A DNA stretch of 64,000 nucleotides from Clostridium transplantifaecale (GTDB lineage Bacteria; Bacillota; Clostridia; Lachnospirales; Lachnospiraceae): positions 186,001-250,000 of the forward strand of contig NZ_UYZY01000006.1 in assembly GCF_900626075.1 (NCBI RefSeq). The letters run 5' to 3'. The notes under the pieces were generated by a model that worked only from the letters and a program-made list of their open reading frames with translations, was not told the origin of the DNA and searched no databases. Position numbers and translations under genes: made by a program. Positions 8,932 through 17,331 of the stretch are shown here, piece after piece. Numbering within the stretch: the first letter of the stretch is position 1; each line of letters starts with the position of its first letter.

Positions 8932-9414
8932 ATGGAACAAAAGAAGGATTTTCTGGACGAACTGGCACAGAATCTGATGCTGATTATGATTGTCATCGCA
9001 TCGGTCTGCACCCTGCTCAGCGTGGTGTTTCAGTTTATCTCGGAAGACATCAAGACATTATTTATGCAGTTTTCTTACTATGCTTACGGCTGGATGGTAT
9101 TTCTGGCTTTGGGGCCTGCGGTGAAAAGAGCCGCCTTTATGCGGATCGACATGGTGGTCGGCCTGTATCCGGAGGGCATTAAAAACTTTCTGAAGATTTT
9201 CTGCGACGCCGTCCTGTTCATCATGATGATTTTAATGTGCTGGTTCAGCATTCAGAATCTGCTGGACGCCGTTTCCACCGGAGCCGTCAACGCTAAAACA
9301 CCAATCATTCCGCTGGCTCTGGCTTATGCCGCACCGGTTATAGGATATGCCCTGGGAGTAATCGCATATGTTGCGCGGTTTACTCAGGCTAAGAAAGGAG
9401 GCGCTGAATCATGA
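8932..9414 (+). CDS. TRAP transporter small permease (DctQ family)
   Basis: The 160-residue protein has four membrane segments (about 14-34, 50-68, 90-112, 128-150) and the small-permease loop AFMRIDMVVGLYP, where family members commonly have HIRVD. TRAP transporters use a sodium or proton gradient plus a periplasmic or lipoprotein binder to import carboxylates or sugar acids. GGAAGGAG lies upstream of the ATG, 20 bp after the esterase, and its last codons overlap dctM (ATGA). No DctP binding protein lies alongside. Confidence 0.88.
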   Translation: MEQKKDFLDELAQNLMLIMIVIASVCTLLSVVFQFISEDIKTLFMQFSYYAYGWMVFLALGPAVKRAAFMRIDMVVGLYPEGIKNFLKIFCDAVLFIMMILMCWFSIQNLLDAVSTGAVNAKTPIIPLALAYAAPVIGYALGVIAYVARFTQAKKGGAES

Positions 9415-10736
9415 CAGCTATATTTCTGATACTTTTCTTCTGTGGATTAATCTTTGTTGGAATGCCTATTGCCGGATGTATCCTGGTGTCGGCAGCCAGT
9501 ATTCCCCTGTTCATGGGCGCAGCCTCGCCTCTTATGTGGACGCAGATAGCCGGCGAAGCAATCAACGGCGCGGTCGCCAATAATGTCGGGCTGACTATTG
9601 TACTTTTCATGGTGGCCGGCGAATTTATGGCCAGAGGAAAACTGACCGATAAAATCTTTGATACCTTCTCCTATTTCTTTGGCAAGAAAAAAGGATTTAT
9701 GCCCATTATCTCCATCGCAACCTGTATGTTTTACGGCGCCATCTCGGGCTCCGGCCCCGCTACAACCGCGGCTGTCGGCGCAATGTGCTACCCGATGCTG
9801 GTCGGCATGGGCTACGATAAATTTTTCAGCGCCAGCATCCTGGTGTCGGCCGGCTGTCTTGGAATGGTCATTCCTCCCAGCGTACCGCTGACCGGAGCCG
9901 CCGGACTGGCCGGAGGGCTGGAACTGGTTCCCCTGTACCAGATCGCAGCCGTCGGCGGTGTCTGCGCCGGTCTCCTGCTGATTGGCTATGCCTATCTGCA
10001 CTGCTGCCTGAAAAATGACGGAGATCAGGTGAAAATCAGCGCCGCCGTCGATAAGCTCCACGAACAGAGCTTTGGTTCTCTCTTTAAGGACAGTATCTGG
10101 GCGCTTTTGACTCCGGTCCTGATTCTGGGCACCATCTTCAGCGGCATTGCCGACACGGCCCAGGCCGCGGTTCTGAGTCTGGCCTATTCAATGATAGTGG
10201 CAATTTTTGTATACCATACAATCCGGGTCGAGGATGTCGTTCCGATTCTGAAGAAATGCGTGATGAACGCCGCTCCCCTCTGCTTCCTGATTGCTCTGTC
10301 CAACGTATTTTCAGCGGCCATGAGGGCGCTGGATATCCCGGCCAGCCTGGCAGGCGCCCTGATAAGCTCCGGCGTTTCCAGCACGCTCCTGATTCTCCTG
10401 ATTCTGGTATGCATGCTGATCCTGGGCGCATTCATGGACTGCGGCGCCGCAATGACAATCCTGGTTCCGCTGTTTGCACCGGTCATTATCAGCTTCGGTA
10501 TGGATCCCTATACAGCCATCGTCGCGATTATCATGTGCCAGGCAGTCGGCCTCTGCAGCCCGCTCTGCGGCCTGTGTATTTTCGTCATGTGTCCGATTGT
10601 AGGCTGCACCATCGGTCAGTTGGGCAAATACGTAATCAAGCTGAGCGCCCTGATTGTGTTTGTCTCCGTGATTATGGTGCTGATGCCATCCTTGTTTTCA
10701 TGGGCTACTTCAGGAGCATTTATCCCGGCTCTGTGA
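9411..10736 (+). CDS. TRAP transporter large permease (DctM family)
   Basis: The 441-residue protein is highly hydrophobic with about 11-12 membrane segments. It shows the family features FCGLIFVGMPIAG at the start, ISGSGPATTAAVG, MVIPPSVPLTGAAG and LGAFMDCGAAMTILVPLFAP. It forms the ion-coupled channel with the preceding small permease; ATGA overlap implies translational coupling. AAAGGAGG is 10 bases before the ATG. A strong hairpin ends the operon at 10787-10824. Confidence 0.92.
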   Translation: MTAIFLILFFCGLIFVGMPIAGCILVSAASIPLFMGAASPLMWTQIAGEAINGAVANNVGLTIVLFMVAGEFMARGKLTDKIFDTFSYFFGKKKGFMPIISIATCMFYGAISGSGPATTAAVGAMCYPMLVGMGYDKFFSASILVSAGCLGMVIPPSVPLTGAAGLAGGLELVPLYQIAAVGGVCAGLLLIGYAYLHCCLKNDGDQVKISAAVDKLHEQSFGSLFKDSIWALLTPVLILGTIFSGIADTAQAAVLSLAYSMIVAIFVYHTIRVEDVVPILKKCVMNAAPLCFLIALSNVFSAAMRALDIPASLAGALISSGVSSTLLILLILVCMLILGAFMDCGAAMTILVPLFAPVIISFGMDPYTAIVAIIMCQAVGLCSPLCGLCIFVMCPIVGCTIGQLGKYVIKLSALIVFVSVIMVLMPSLFSWATSGAFIPAL

Positions 10737-10786
10737 TGAAGATTTAACCCCGTATGTGTTAAATACTCCCAATCAGGGAAACCCAA

Positions 10787-10824
10787 TATGCCTCTCTTAA
10801 GCCGGAACTTAAGGGAGGCATATT
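10787..10824 (+). terminator. Intrinsic terminator of the esterase-TRAP operon
   Basis: A 15-bp stem (10787-10801 with 10808-10822, one T-G wobble) closes a CCGGAA loop and is followed by a weak TTTGT tract. It lies 51 bp after the dctM stop codon. Confidence 0.75.
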
Positions 10825-10866
10825 TGTAATGATAAAAGGGAGCGCTGCCTTTTTAAATCAATGGTT

Positions 10867-10966
10867 CCGGGTTCAATCAGCGGCTCCGGATTTAATCAGT
10901 GAAGCCGGACTCAATCAGTGGAGCCGGACTCAATCAGTGGAGCCTGACTCAATCAGCGGAGCCGGA
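10867..10966. repeat. About five tandem copies of a 19-bp unit
   Basis: CCGG-type starts occur at 10867, 10886, 10905, 10924, 10943 and 10962, exactly 19 bp apart. The consensus is CCGGACTCAATCAGTGGAG; the two central copies are identical and the outer ones drift. The array lies between the TRAP terminator and the 3' end of the WG-repeat lipoprotein gene and runs through its stop codon. Confidence 0.85.
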
Positions 10967-12083
10967 TCGTCTCGATTACCGGATTGTCTGCTGCGCTGAC
11001 ATCCACGAAATCTACCGTTCCATCCTCCCTCACCTCTGTAAACCGTCTGGAGCCGCAGTAATAATTACTGGCGGCGCCTGGATCCGGAGCGGGATTCGCA
11101 AATTTCTCCGACGGCTCTACCGCATAATTCCCATGAGTGTCAATGATCCCCCACTGTCCGCCTTCCACATCAAACATGGAAATGGCGCCGCCGTCCTCTG
11201 TAAAGGGACGGAGGCTGCCTCCCGCCAGGACAGAGGCGTAGCCGTTGAAAAAATCGCTGACATACCCATATTCGCAGGGGATTGCAATGTCCCCGGACTG
11301 ATCCATAAATCCCATAAGGCCCGTATTCATGTCCCGGACCGCCATCAGGCCGTCACCGTAACATTTTCCATTTTCCAGATAGCGGTAACCTTCCCGCAGT
11401 CTCGTGAGTTTGAAATCCTCATCATAGAATGCGACTGTATATTTTCGATCATCGGCGATCATATAACCGTCCGGAACCTTTGTAACAATCTGATGTGTAG
11501 CGCCCTTATCATAGCTTAACACAGGGTGATACAGGTCATCAGGCTCCGACACATGCACCGTCCCGTCATACTCAAAAATCAGGTAGTCTCCAGCCGAATA
11601 AAGCAGATTGTCCCATCTGCGCACACCCAGCTTCTTCCCTCCGTCCAGCCTTTCGAAACTGCGGGACTGGGAATTGTAATCAATGCTCTCACAGCCATTC
11701 CCGTCCCTCACGGCCGCCCCCACGGTCAAGGCGCTGGCCCACTTATATCTCCCCTCCACAAGATCCGGAACTTTCTCATATGATTTTCCGTCCTTTTCAA
11801 AAAATCTGTCGGAAGAGAGAGCCCCATCGGTATATACATCCTCCGGGAACCCCTGACTGCCAGTATCCTGTGCATGTTCCCCGGCTGCAACTGGATCTGA
11901 ATTATAATCTGCATTTTCTCCTGTACTCTGAACCACTGTCTGCTCCGTGCTCCGGGATGCCGCCAATTCTGTACTCTGTGCCGCTGCCGGTTCTGATGAG
12001 GGCCGTGCCATCTCCGGTTTCCCACATCCATATAAAACTGCCGCTGTTCCTGCAATGAGCAGAATATAATACCTGCCGTGCAT
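10953..12083 (-). CDS. WG-repeat lipoprotein
   Basis: The 376-residue protein starts with a lipoprotein signal (MHGRYYILLIAGTAAVLYGC; cleavage before Cys20), then a Ser/Glu/Gln-rich linker to about residue 75. The remainder carries WG/KWG-type beta repeats such as GLMGFMDQSGDIAIPCEYGY and WGIIDTHGNYAVEPSEK. Such repeats occur in surface proteins of Clostridia; no enzymatic motif is visible. AGGAGG is 5-6 bases before the ATG. It stands alone, with its 3' end inside the 19-bp tandem repeat. Confidence 0.75.
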   Translation of the reverse strand: MHGRYYILLIAGTAAVLYGCGKPEMARPSSEPAAAQSTELAASRSTEQTVVQSTGENADYNSDPVAAGEHAQDTGSQGFPEDVYTDGALSSDRFFEKDGKSYEKVPDLVEGRYKWASALTVGAAVRDGNGCESIDYNSQSRSFERLDGGKKLGVRRWDNLLYSAGDYLIFEYDGTVHVSEPDDLYHPVLSYDKGATHQIVTKVPDGYMIADDRKYTVAFYDEDFKLTRLREGYRYLENGKCYGDGLMAVRDMNTGLMGFMDQSGDIAIPCEYGYVSDFFNGYASVLAGGSLRPFTEDGGAISMFDVEGGQWGIIDTHGNYAVEPSEKFANPAPDPGAASNYYCGSRRFTEVREDGTVDFVDVSAADNPVIETIRLR

Positions 12084-12155
12084 AATCTCCTCCTTATTTC
12101 AATTGACAGAAAGTAAATTTCAACATCTGGCCTGGGATATTCCTACCCTAAAGGG

Positions 12156-12195
12156 AAAAAAGAATCCCCGGAGAGTTGCCGCTCTCCGGGGATTC
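12156..12195 (-). terminator. Intrinsic terminator of the HTH-desulfoferrodoxin gene
   Basis: A perfect 14-bp stem (12162-12175 with 12182-12195) encloses a 6-base loop; on the minus strand it is followed by TTTTTT. Confidence 0.85.
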
Positions 12196-12321
12196 GCTTG
12201 TGTTACAATGCACATAACATCTTTTCTCTGCTGATACTATCATACACCACTGTCAAATGATGTCAATACCATATAGATTTTTGCATTTTTTTAGCATATA
12301 CCCGGTTAGTTGTCTGACAAT

Positions 12322-12900
12322 TCACCGCACCCATACTCCATCCCGGCTGCACCCAAAATAGAATTTACCGCCGCGCATACGCGGCATTCTCACCTCACCG
12401 CTCTGTTCCGGGTAAAGGCGCACCAAGTGAATGCTGTTGTAGTTCACATATGCTATAAAGCTCAAATAATGTTCCTTTGTCATCTCATGCTCAAATGTAA
12501 TATAGGATTCATCGTCGATTTCCTCCACATGGAGCCTGTGTATTCCGTCTGCTTTCTGCGGCGCCTGGGGCGCCAGCTTCCTTCCGCAGCAGGAAATCTC
12601 AGCTTCCCCTGTGGCCGTCAGGATATTGCCGCAGTCGGGGCAGATGTAAAATTTAATCCGTTTCATGTTTCCTCCGTCTTCACTGTTAGGGTCCAGCTGC
12701 CCCGTCAGTATCTTCTCAATGTTTACCCCCAGGGCCGCAGAAAGTTCTCCAAGCAGCGAAACGTCGGGGCATCCCATACCGCGTTCCCATTTGGAAACGG
12801 CCTTGTCGCTTACCTGAATCATCTCTGCAAGCTGTTTCTGCGTATACCCTTTTTCCTTCCGCAAAGACGATATGAGCGTTCCCACTTTATGATAGTCCAC
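12322..12900 (-). CDS. XRE-type DNA-binding domain fused to a desulfoferrodoxin-like protein
   Basis: Residues 5-65 form a Cro/C1-type helix-turn-helix (YTQKQLAEMIQVSDKAVSKWERG). Residues 83-107 contain CPDCG and CCG (Cys87, Cys90, Cys104, Cys105), the exact C-x2-C...C-C spacing of the desulforedoxin iron site. The C-terminal part has the superoxide-reductase layout: His121/124, HEMTKEHY (His138, His144) and Cys184. The family normally ends C-x2-H, but here position 187 is Asp (CSRDGVW), so the active iron site has lost a ligand. The protein may sense iron or oxidants instead of catalysing. GTG start with GGAGG 9 bases upstream; stand-alone gene with a strong terminator. Confidence 0.8.
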   Translation of the reverse strand: MDYHKVGTLISSLRKEKGYTQKQLAEMIQVSDKAVSKWERGMGCPDVSLLGELSAALGVNIEKILTGQLDPNSEDGGNMKRIKFYICPDCGNILTATGEAEISCCGRKLAPQAPQKADGIHRLHVEEIDDESYITFEHEMTKEHYLSFIAYVNYNSIHLVRLYPEQSGEVRMPRMRGGKFYFGCSRDGVWVR

Positions 12901-12983
12901 TTCTTTCTACCTCCTGTAAGTCTGTACAAATTCAGTATAAACAAGAACGGCGGATTATTCAATCAACGCTCCGTAGAGTTTAA

Positions 12984-13718
12984 TCACCGTTTTACCGCAC
13001 TGACAATCAGCATCATCGGGCGGCGCATCTCATCCCTCATGCCCGGGACCGTATCGAGCATGTGAGCGGGCGGCTGCGGTTCCACAATATTTTTAATTTC
13101 AAATCCATTTGTAAGCAGGCCGTTCAGATAAGTTGTCAGAGTCTTATGGTACTTCACAACATCCTCACCCAGGAAATTAGCGGTTCTCTTTCCCTCATAA
13201 TAATAATTATCTACCGGAAAATGGAGAATCTCCCCCTTGTCATCATAATACCAGTCCTGTGTACCGTAAGCGGTAAAAACAGGATGCTCCACCGAAAACA
13301 CAAAACTTCCGCCCGGCTTTAAAAAGGTCTGTACCTTCTTTGCCACGGCATCAAACGATTCAATATAATGAAACGCCAGAGAACTCAGGGCAATGTCAAA
13401 GCTCTCTGCCGGAAAATCCATGTCCTCCATAGCCACGCACTGATACTTCACCTGAAGGCCTTTCGTCTTCTCCCTGGCAACCTCCAGCATCTTTCTGGAA
13501 ATATCAATCCCCACGGCCGAATCAGCCCCCTGCTCCATCGCGTAGATGCAGTGCCATCCGTATCCGCATCCAAGATCCAGCATGCGTTTTCCTTTGAAAT
13601 CGGGAAGCAGCTCTTTTAAAGTCTCCCATTCACCGGCTGCAGTCAGTCCTCCCTTGGAGCGATCCATCTGGCTGTACTTCTCGAAAAAAATGTCGTTGTC
13701 ATATTTATTCTCTTTCAT
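12984..13718 (-). CDS. Class I SAM-dependent methyltransferase
   Basis: The 244-residue product has motif I MLDLGCGYGWHCIYA (about residues 46-60), the acidic residue of motif II in VGIDISRKML, and DIALSSLAFHYI (motif IV region), the usual Rossmann methyltransferase plan of the UbiE/small-molecule type. The substrate cannot be inferred. The open frame runs on to 13898, but those 60 codons lie inside the repeat element and are an artefact; AAAGGA precedes the ATG at 13718. Repeat copy 1 begins about 30 bp upstream, so the promoter is either in the element or very close to its edge. Confidence 0.85.
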   Translation of the reverse strand: MKENKYDNDIFFEKYSQMDRSKGGLTAAGEWETLKELLPDFKGKRMLDLGCGYGWHCIYAMEQGADSAVGIDISRKMLEVAREKTKGLQVKYQCVAMEDMDFPAESFDIALSSLAFHYIESFDAVAKKVQTFLKPGGSFVFSVEHPVFTAYGTQDWYYDDKGEILHFPVDNYYYEGKRTANFLGEDVVKYHKTLTTYLNGLLTNGFEIKNIVEPQPPAHMLDTVPGMRDEMRRPMMLIVSAVKR

Positions 13719-13749
13719 GGTTGTTTTCCTTTCTATGTGGGGATTAAGT

Positions 13750-14577
13750 TTGAGAAATGAGGACGCCGCCGTCAGGCCAGGGGCCGGGGTGGTGAGGGGG
13801 ATCGATGAGTCTTTCGTCCCGGGCGTCAGGTTGTCGCGGGCGGGGAATCCGGGCAGAAAAAGTTCCTGCGGGAAACGCTTTCGCTCGTTGGAGTACATAA
13901 TGGTACTAACCTCGAAAAGACCTCGGTAAGTACCAATGAACTCCCAGGTTCCCTCCGGAATCTTTTTCTCCCTTCTTCCCCGCAGGAAGGTTATGGCCGG
14001 GACGAAAGACTCAGCCCAGATGGCTGCCCGGCCCCCGGCCTGCGGCGCCTGATCTGTCCTATTTCTTCAAAAGGGGGAGGCGCTTGTCGCTGCCACTACG
14101 TTTCTCTGGATGTCTGAAAACTACATCCTATTTACTATGAGACTGTGTAAGCTCATAATCTTAGAGTGTTTATTCTGATACTCTTTTTATGCAGCCCAAG
14201 ATGCCATCAAAATGTAAAAGAATCACGACTATATCGTGGCCGCGACAATACCACCTCCCCACTTGACGAAAGAGACAATCAGCCCCTGAAGCCGGCGGAC
14301 GGGGCAATCACCTTCGCTGAGTCTTCAGTCCCGCCGAAAACCTGCCCGGGGAAGGAAGGAGAAAACTTTCCGAAGGGGACCTTGGAATCCGCCGGTGCTT
14401 AGCGAGGTTCTTTCGAGCTTAGCATCCGCTGCGCATTCCACCAGCGGGAGCGAGTCCCCGTAGGAATTTTTTCTCCTGGATTCCCCCTCACGACAACCTA
14501 CAAACCGGGACTGAAGACTCATACACAACTACTCACTCCCCCGTCCGCCGTCATACAGAGGCGTCCTCGCATCTCAA
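13750..14577. repeat. Giant-hairpin dispersed element, copy 1
   Basis: Non-coding 828-bp element. Ends are imperfect inverted repeats: TTGAGAAATGAGGACGCC (13750-13767) and the complement of TTGAGATGCGAGGACGCC (14560-14577). Inside are three stem-loops. Hairpin A (about 13764-14049) has a perfect 16-bp stem, GAGTCTTTCGTCCCGG (13807-13822) with 13997-14012, and an apical stem 13902-13911/13925-13934. Hairpin C (14077-14100 with 14235-14259) has a 130-bp AT-rich insert. Hairpin B (14294-14304 with 14539-14549) has a perfect 15-bp stem 14319-14333/14506-14520. The sequence of A matches the reverse complement of B, so the element is two homologous ~200-nt modules in opposite orientation. It fills the gap between the methyltransferase and yjbR-type genes. 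Confidence 0.85.
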
Positions 14578-14582
14578 CTAAC

Positions 14583-14909
14583 CTAACACGTCAAATCATA
14601 ACTTTCCCCTATCATCCGTTTCACCTCTTCCTCAGGAACCGTTCCATCCATTATAATAGAGTTCCAGTGAACTTTATTAAGGTGATAAGCCGGTATTACG
14701 GACTTATAAACCCGGCGCCAGAAGTCTCTCCAGTCGGGTCTGCATTTCACATTGATCCACATATGGCCTTCCCGCTCAAATATCCATGCAAAAACCTTCT
14801 TATTCTCTTTGTGCCGCATGACCGTCCAGTTCGGATCGTGAAACGGCTGATCCTCATAAACATTCTTAAACGTGCGGCAGTAGCTGATTATTTCCTCTCT
14901 GTTTTTCAT
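14583..14909 (-). CDS. MmcQ/YjbR-family protein
   Basis: The 108-residue protein (starting MKNREEIISYCRTFKNVYED) has the family pattern: a short N-terminal helix, HDPNWTVMRHKENKKVFAWI, WINVKCRP, then VIPAYHLNKVHWNSIIMDG and an EEVKRMIGESYDL helix. YjbR-fold proteins resemble type-II secretion chaperone and MotA/CyaY-like DNA-binding folds; their function is poorly known. AAGGTGG lies 4-5 bases before the ATG; an upstream 12-codon extension is not supported. Its stop codon is 6 bp from the edge of repeat copy 1. Confidence 0.85.
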   Translation of the reverse strand: MKNREEIISYCRTFKNVYEDQPFHDPNWTVMRHKENKKVFAWIFEREGHMWINVKCRPDWRDFWRRVYKSVIPAYHLNKVHWNSIIMDGTVPEEEVKRMIGESYDLTC

Positions 14910-15071
14910 TTTTCCACCTTGTTCCTGTCTCAATACATAATACATTGATTATACTCTTTGTTAAGTTCCGCTACAACGGTAATCTCCGTTTATACATGTT
15001 TTCCATTTATGCATGCTTTCCTTTTCTCATGACTCTGTATGCCTATTGCTGTCACGCAGCGGCTTTACTGC

Positions 15072-16088
15072 CTACTCGCTGAACAGCGGCTGATGGTCTC
15101 TCATCAGTTCAATGGCTATTCTTTTTGCATCGGCGCTGGAAACGTCTTTACTGTCCGTCTCCCCTAAGTAGACGCAGAAATATACCTTTTCTTTTCCATT
15201 ATCGGCAAAACCGGTGTACCATGCATCTGCAACAATTCCGGATATCTTCCCCAGTCCTGTTTTTCCATAGATTTTAATATCGGACATATCAGAATCTGTT
15301 ACCAGCATTGCATCTTTAAGCAAAGCCAGCTCCGGCTCGCTATATAATGAATTTTCGCCGAAAATGCGTTCCAACACTTCAACCTGCTCTTTGGGGGAAA
15401 TTTTCAAGGATGATTCGATCCAGAACCCGGTCAGGGAACGGTTATTGTTATTATTATTAAGGCGTCCCTCCCAGTCGGAAATATCACAATTTCCGTAATT
15501 CAGTTTGTCCAGTTCCTCCCGGATGGCATCCGGGCCCAGCTCATCTGTGATTTTTCTGAAATACCAGACACAGGAGGTTTGAAAGGCGTCCTTAAAGCCA
15601 ATATCCCTGTTCCATTTATCGTTCCAGAATACCTCCCCGCTCCACTTCCTAACGGAATTCTCCTCCGAGATAACTCCATTCTTAATTCCAATCAGAGATG
15701 ATATAATCTTAAAGGTGGAGCATGGGGATCTTCTGGTATTACATACACTCTCATTATAAATCTGATATTTGTTCTCATTTGGAAGATAGATTACCGCACC
15801 GCCGTTTAGCCCCTGAAAATAGGATGACCAGTCTGCTTCTTCTATCGCGGGCTCGTTTCCTATAGCTGCGGGTGCCTGGGATGGCGCTGGGCCTTCCTGC
15901 TTTATCGGGCTGTCCGGCTGTGTCAGCCTCTCCGGCTGTTCTTCTCCTTCCGAAGTAACTGCATCTCTCCCGGCACTTATGCTGCTTTCTTTTGCACTGT
16001 TGCCAGATATCCCCTGCATGCCGCTTTTACAGGCAGTTAACAATATGGTTGCTGCTAATAGCAATAGTAACTTTCCTGTTTTTTTCAT
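15072..16088 (-). CDS. Class D beta-lactamase-type lipoprotein
   Basis: The 338-residue protein begins with a lipoprotein signal (MKKTGKLLLLLAATILLTAC, lipid on Cys20) and a 65-residue Ser/Glu/Pro-rich linker. The transpeptidase-fold domain holds all class D signatures: Ser124-Thr-Phe-Lys127, Ser172-x-Val174, Tyr198-Gly-Asn200 and Lys276-Thr-Gly278. Class D enzymes hydrolyse beta-lactams through Ser and a carboxylated Lys. A run of six Asn at 211-216 is unusual. It could alternatively be a BlaR-like sensor domain, but it lacks the membrane-protease half, so an enzyme is likelier. AGGGAGG is correctly placed. No regulator is adjacent. Confidence 0.87.
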   Translation of the reverse strand: MKKTGKLLLLLAATILLTACKSGMQGISGNSAKESSISAGRDAVTSEGEEQPERLTQPDSPIKQEGPAPSQAPAAIGNEPAIEEADWSSYFQGLNGGAVIYLPNENKYQIYNESVCNTRRSPCSTFKIISSLIGIKNGVISEENSVRKWSGEVFWNDKWNRDIGFKDAFQTSCVWYFRKITDELGPDAIREELDKLNYGNCDISDWEGRLNNNNNNRSLTGFWIESSLKISPKEQVEVLERIFGENSLYSEPELALLKDAMLVTDSDMSDIKIYGKTGLGKISGIVADAWYTGFADNGKEKVYFCVYLGETDSKDVSSADAKRIAIELMRDHQPLFSE

Positions 16089-16156
16089 CTTACCGTCCTC
16101 CCTTCTATGTGTAATACTGCCGGTGATAAAATCTGAACTGATGTACTTTCCCGTGA

Positions 16157-16196
16157 TGTCAAAAATCGCCCCATTTTCTATATAAAATGGAGCGAT
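16157..16196 (-). terminator. Intrinsic terminator after prfA
   Basis: Minus-strand hairpin formed by 16165-16177 and 16184-16196 (one T-G wobble) followed by TTTTT. It closes the DUF1385-prmC-prfA operon and separates it from the beta-lactamase gene, which may be expressed by read-through or from a weak promoter of its own. Confidence 0.8.
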
Positions 16197-16213
16197 GATA
16201 ATAACGGTTGTTT

Positions 16214-17290
16214 TTAGATCTGTTCGTTCAATTTACTTAACTTTGCTGCCTGGTCGGCGGCAATCAGGCTGTCAATCAGTTCATTTAGCTCTCCGTTCAT
16301 AACGGAATCGATTTTATAGAGCGTCAGTTTAATTCTGTGCTCCGTCACACGTCCCTGAGGAAAATTGTAAGTGCGGATTTTCTCGGAACGGTCACCCGTG
16401 CCAATCTGGCTGCGGCGTTCTTCCGCCTCCTGGCTCTGGCGTTTCTCCAGCTCCATGTCAAACAGTTTGGAACGGAGCAGGCGGAATGCCTTTTCTTTAT
16501 TCTGAAGCTGTGATTTCTCGGTCTGGCTGTAGATTACGATTCCCGTCGGCATATGGGTCAGGCGGACGGCCGAATCGGTGGTATTGACACACTGTCCGCC
16601 GTTACCGGACGCACGCATAACGTCGATACGGATATCTTTGTCGTCAATCACAACGTCGAATTCCTCGGCCTCGGGCATAACGGCGACGGATGCGGTGGAT
16701 GTATGGATTCTTCCACCCGACTCTGTCTCGGGTACCCTCTGCACACGGTGTACGCCGCTCTCATACTTCATCTTGGAGTACGCGCCCTGGCCTGTAACCA
16801 TGAACACCACTTCCTTGAAACCGCCGATTCCATTCTCATTAACACTAACAAGCTCCGTCTTCCAGCGGTTGCTCTCCGCAAAATGCACATACATTCTGTA
16901 AAGTTCCGAGGCAAAAAGAGCCGCCTCATCGCCGCCGGCTCCGGCGCGGATTTCCACCATTACGTTCTTATCGTCATTCGGATCCTTGGGAAGCAGAAGG
17001 ATCTTCATCTCCTGCTCCAGTTCCTCTATTCTCTTCTTTGCTTCGGCCAGTTCTTCCTTGGCCATCTCGCGCATCTCCTCATCGGACTCCTCCTCCAGAA
17101 GAGCCAGGCTGTCTTCCACATCCTGGTTTGCTTTCTTATACCCTTTATACGCCTCTACAATCGGCGTCAGATCCGCCTGCTCTTTCATCAGCTTCCGGAA
17201 CCTTTTCTGATCCAGCGCCACATCCGGACTGTTCAGCTCTTCCATCAGCTCTTCAAAACGAATCAGCAAATCGTCCAATCTGTCAAACAT
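16214..17290 (-). CDS. prfA: Peptide chain release factor 1
   Basis: RF1 recognises UAA and UAG and triggers peptidyl-tRNA hydrolysis. The 358-residue length is typical. The peptidase-centre motif is GGQ at residues 231-233 ([17 protein letters not shown]), the stop-codon selectivity tripeptide is PET at 187-189 followed by ESGGRIHTS, and the N-terminal coiled coil spans about 1-100. AGGAGG is 6 bases before the ATG. The preceding gene prmC encodes the enzyme that methylates the Gln of this GGQ motif. Confidence 0.97.
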   Translation of the reverse strand: MFDRLDDLLIRFEELMEELNSPDVALDQKRFRKLMKEQADLTPIVEAYKGYKKANQDVEDSLALLEEESDEEMREMAKEELAEAKKRIEELEQEMKILLLPKDPNDDKNVMVEIRAGAGGDEAALFASELYRMYVHFAESNRWKTELVSVNENGIGGFKEVVFMVTGQGAYSKMKYESGVHRVQRVPETESGGRIHTSTASVAVMPEAEEFDVVIDDKDIRIDVMRASGNGGQCVNTTDSAVRLTHMPTGIVIYSQTEKSQLQNKEKAFRLLRSKLFDMELEKRQSQEAEERRSQIGTGDRSEKIRTYNFPQGRVTEHRIKLTLYKIDSVMNGELNELIDSLIAADQAAKLSKLNEQI

Positions 17291-17331
17291 GGTAACCTCC
17301 TGCGTTATTTATAACGCTTCCAATTTATAAA

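Noticed and set aside
9447-10061. 204-codon frame opposite dctM
   Set aside because: Shadow of a GC-rich membrane protein gene; no ribosome site and no domain.
10867-10966. CRISPR array
   Set aside because: Units are contiguous 19-mers without spacers, and no cas genes are present.
13719-13898. N-terminal 60-codon extension of the methyltransferase frame
   Set aside because: It lies inside repeat copy 1, resembles peptides read from the other copies, and the true start has a proper ribosome site at 13718.
13750-14577. Group II intron or rRNA-like structure
   Set aside because: No reverse transcriptase frame, no recognisable domain V, and the hairpin arrangement with terminal inverted repeats does not fit; not fully excluded without a search.
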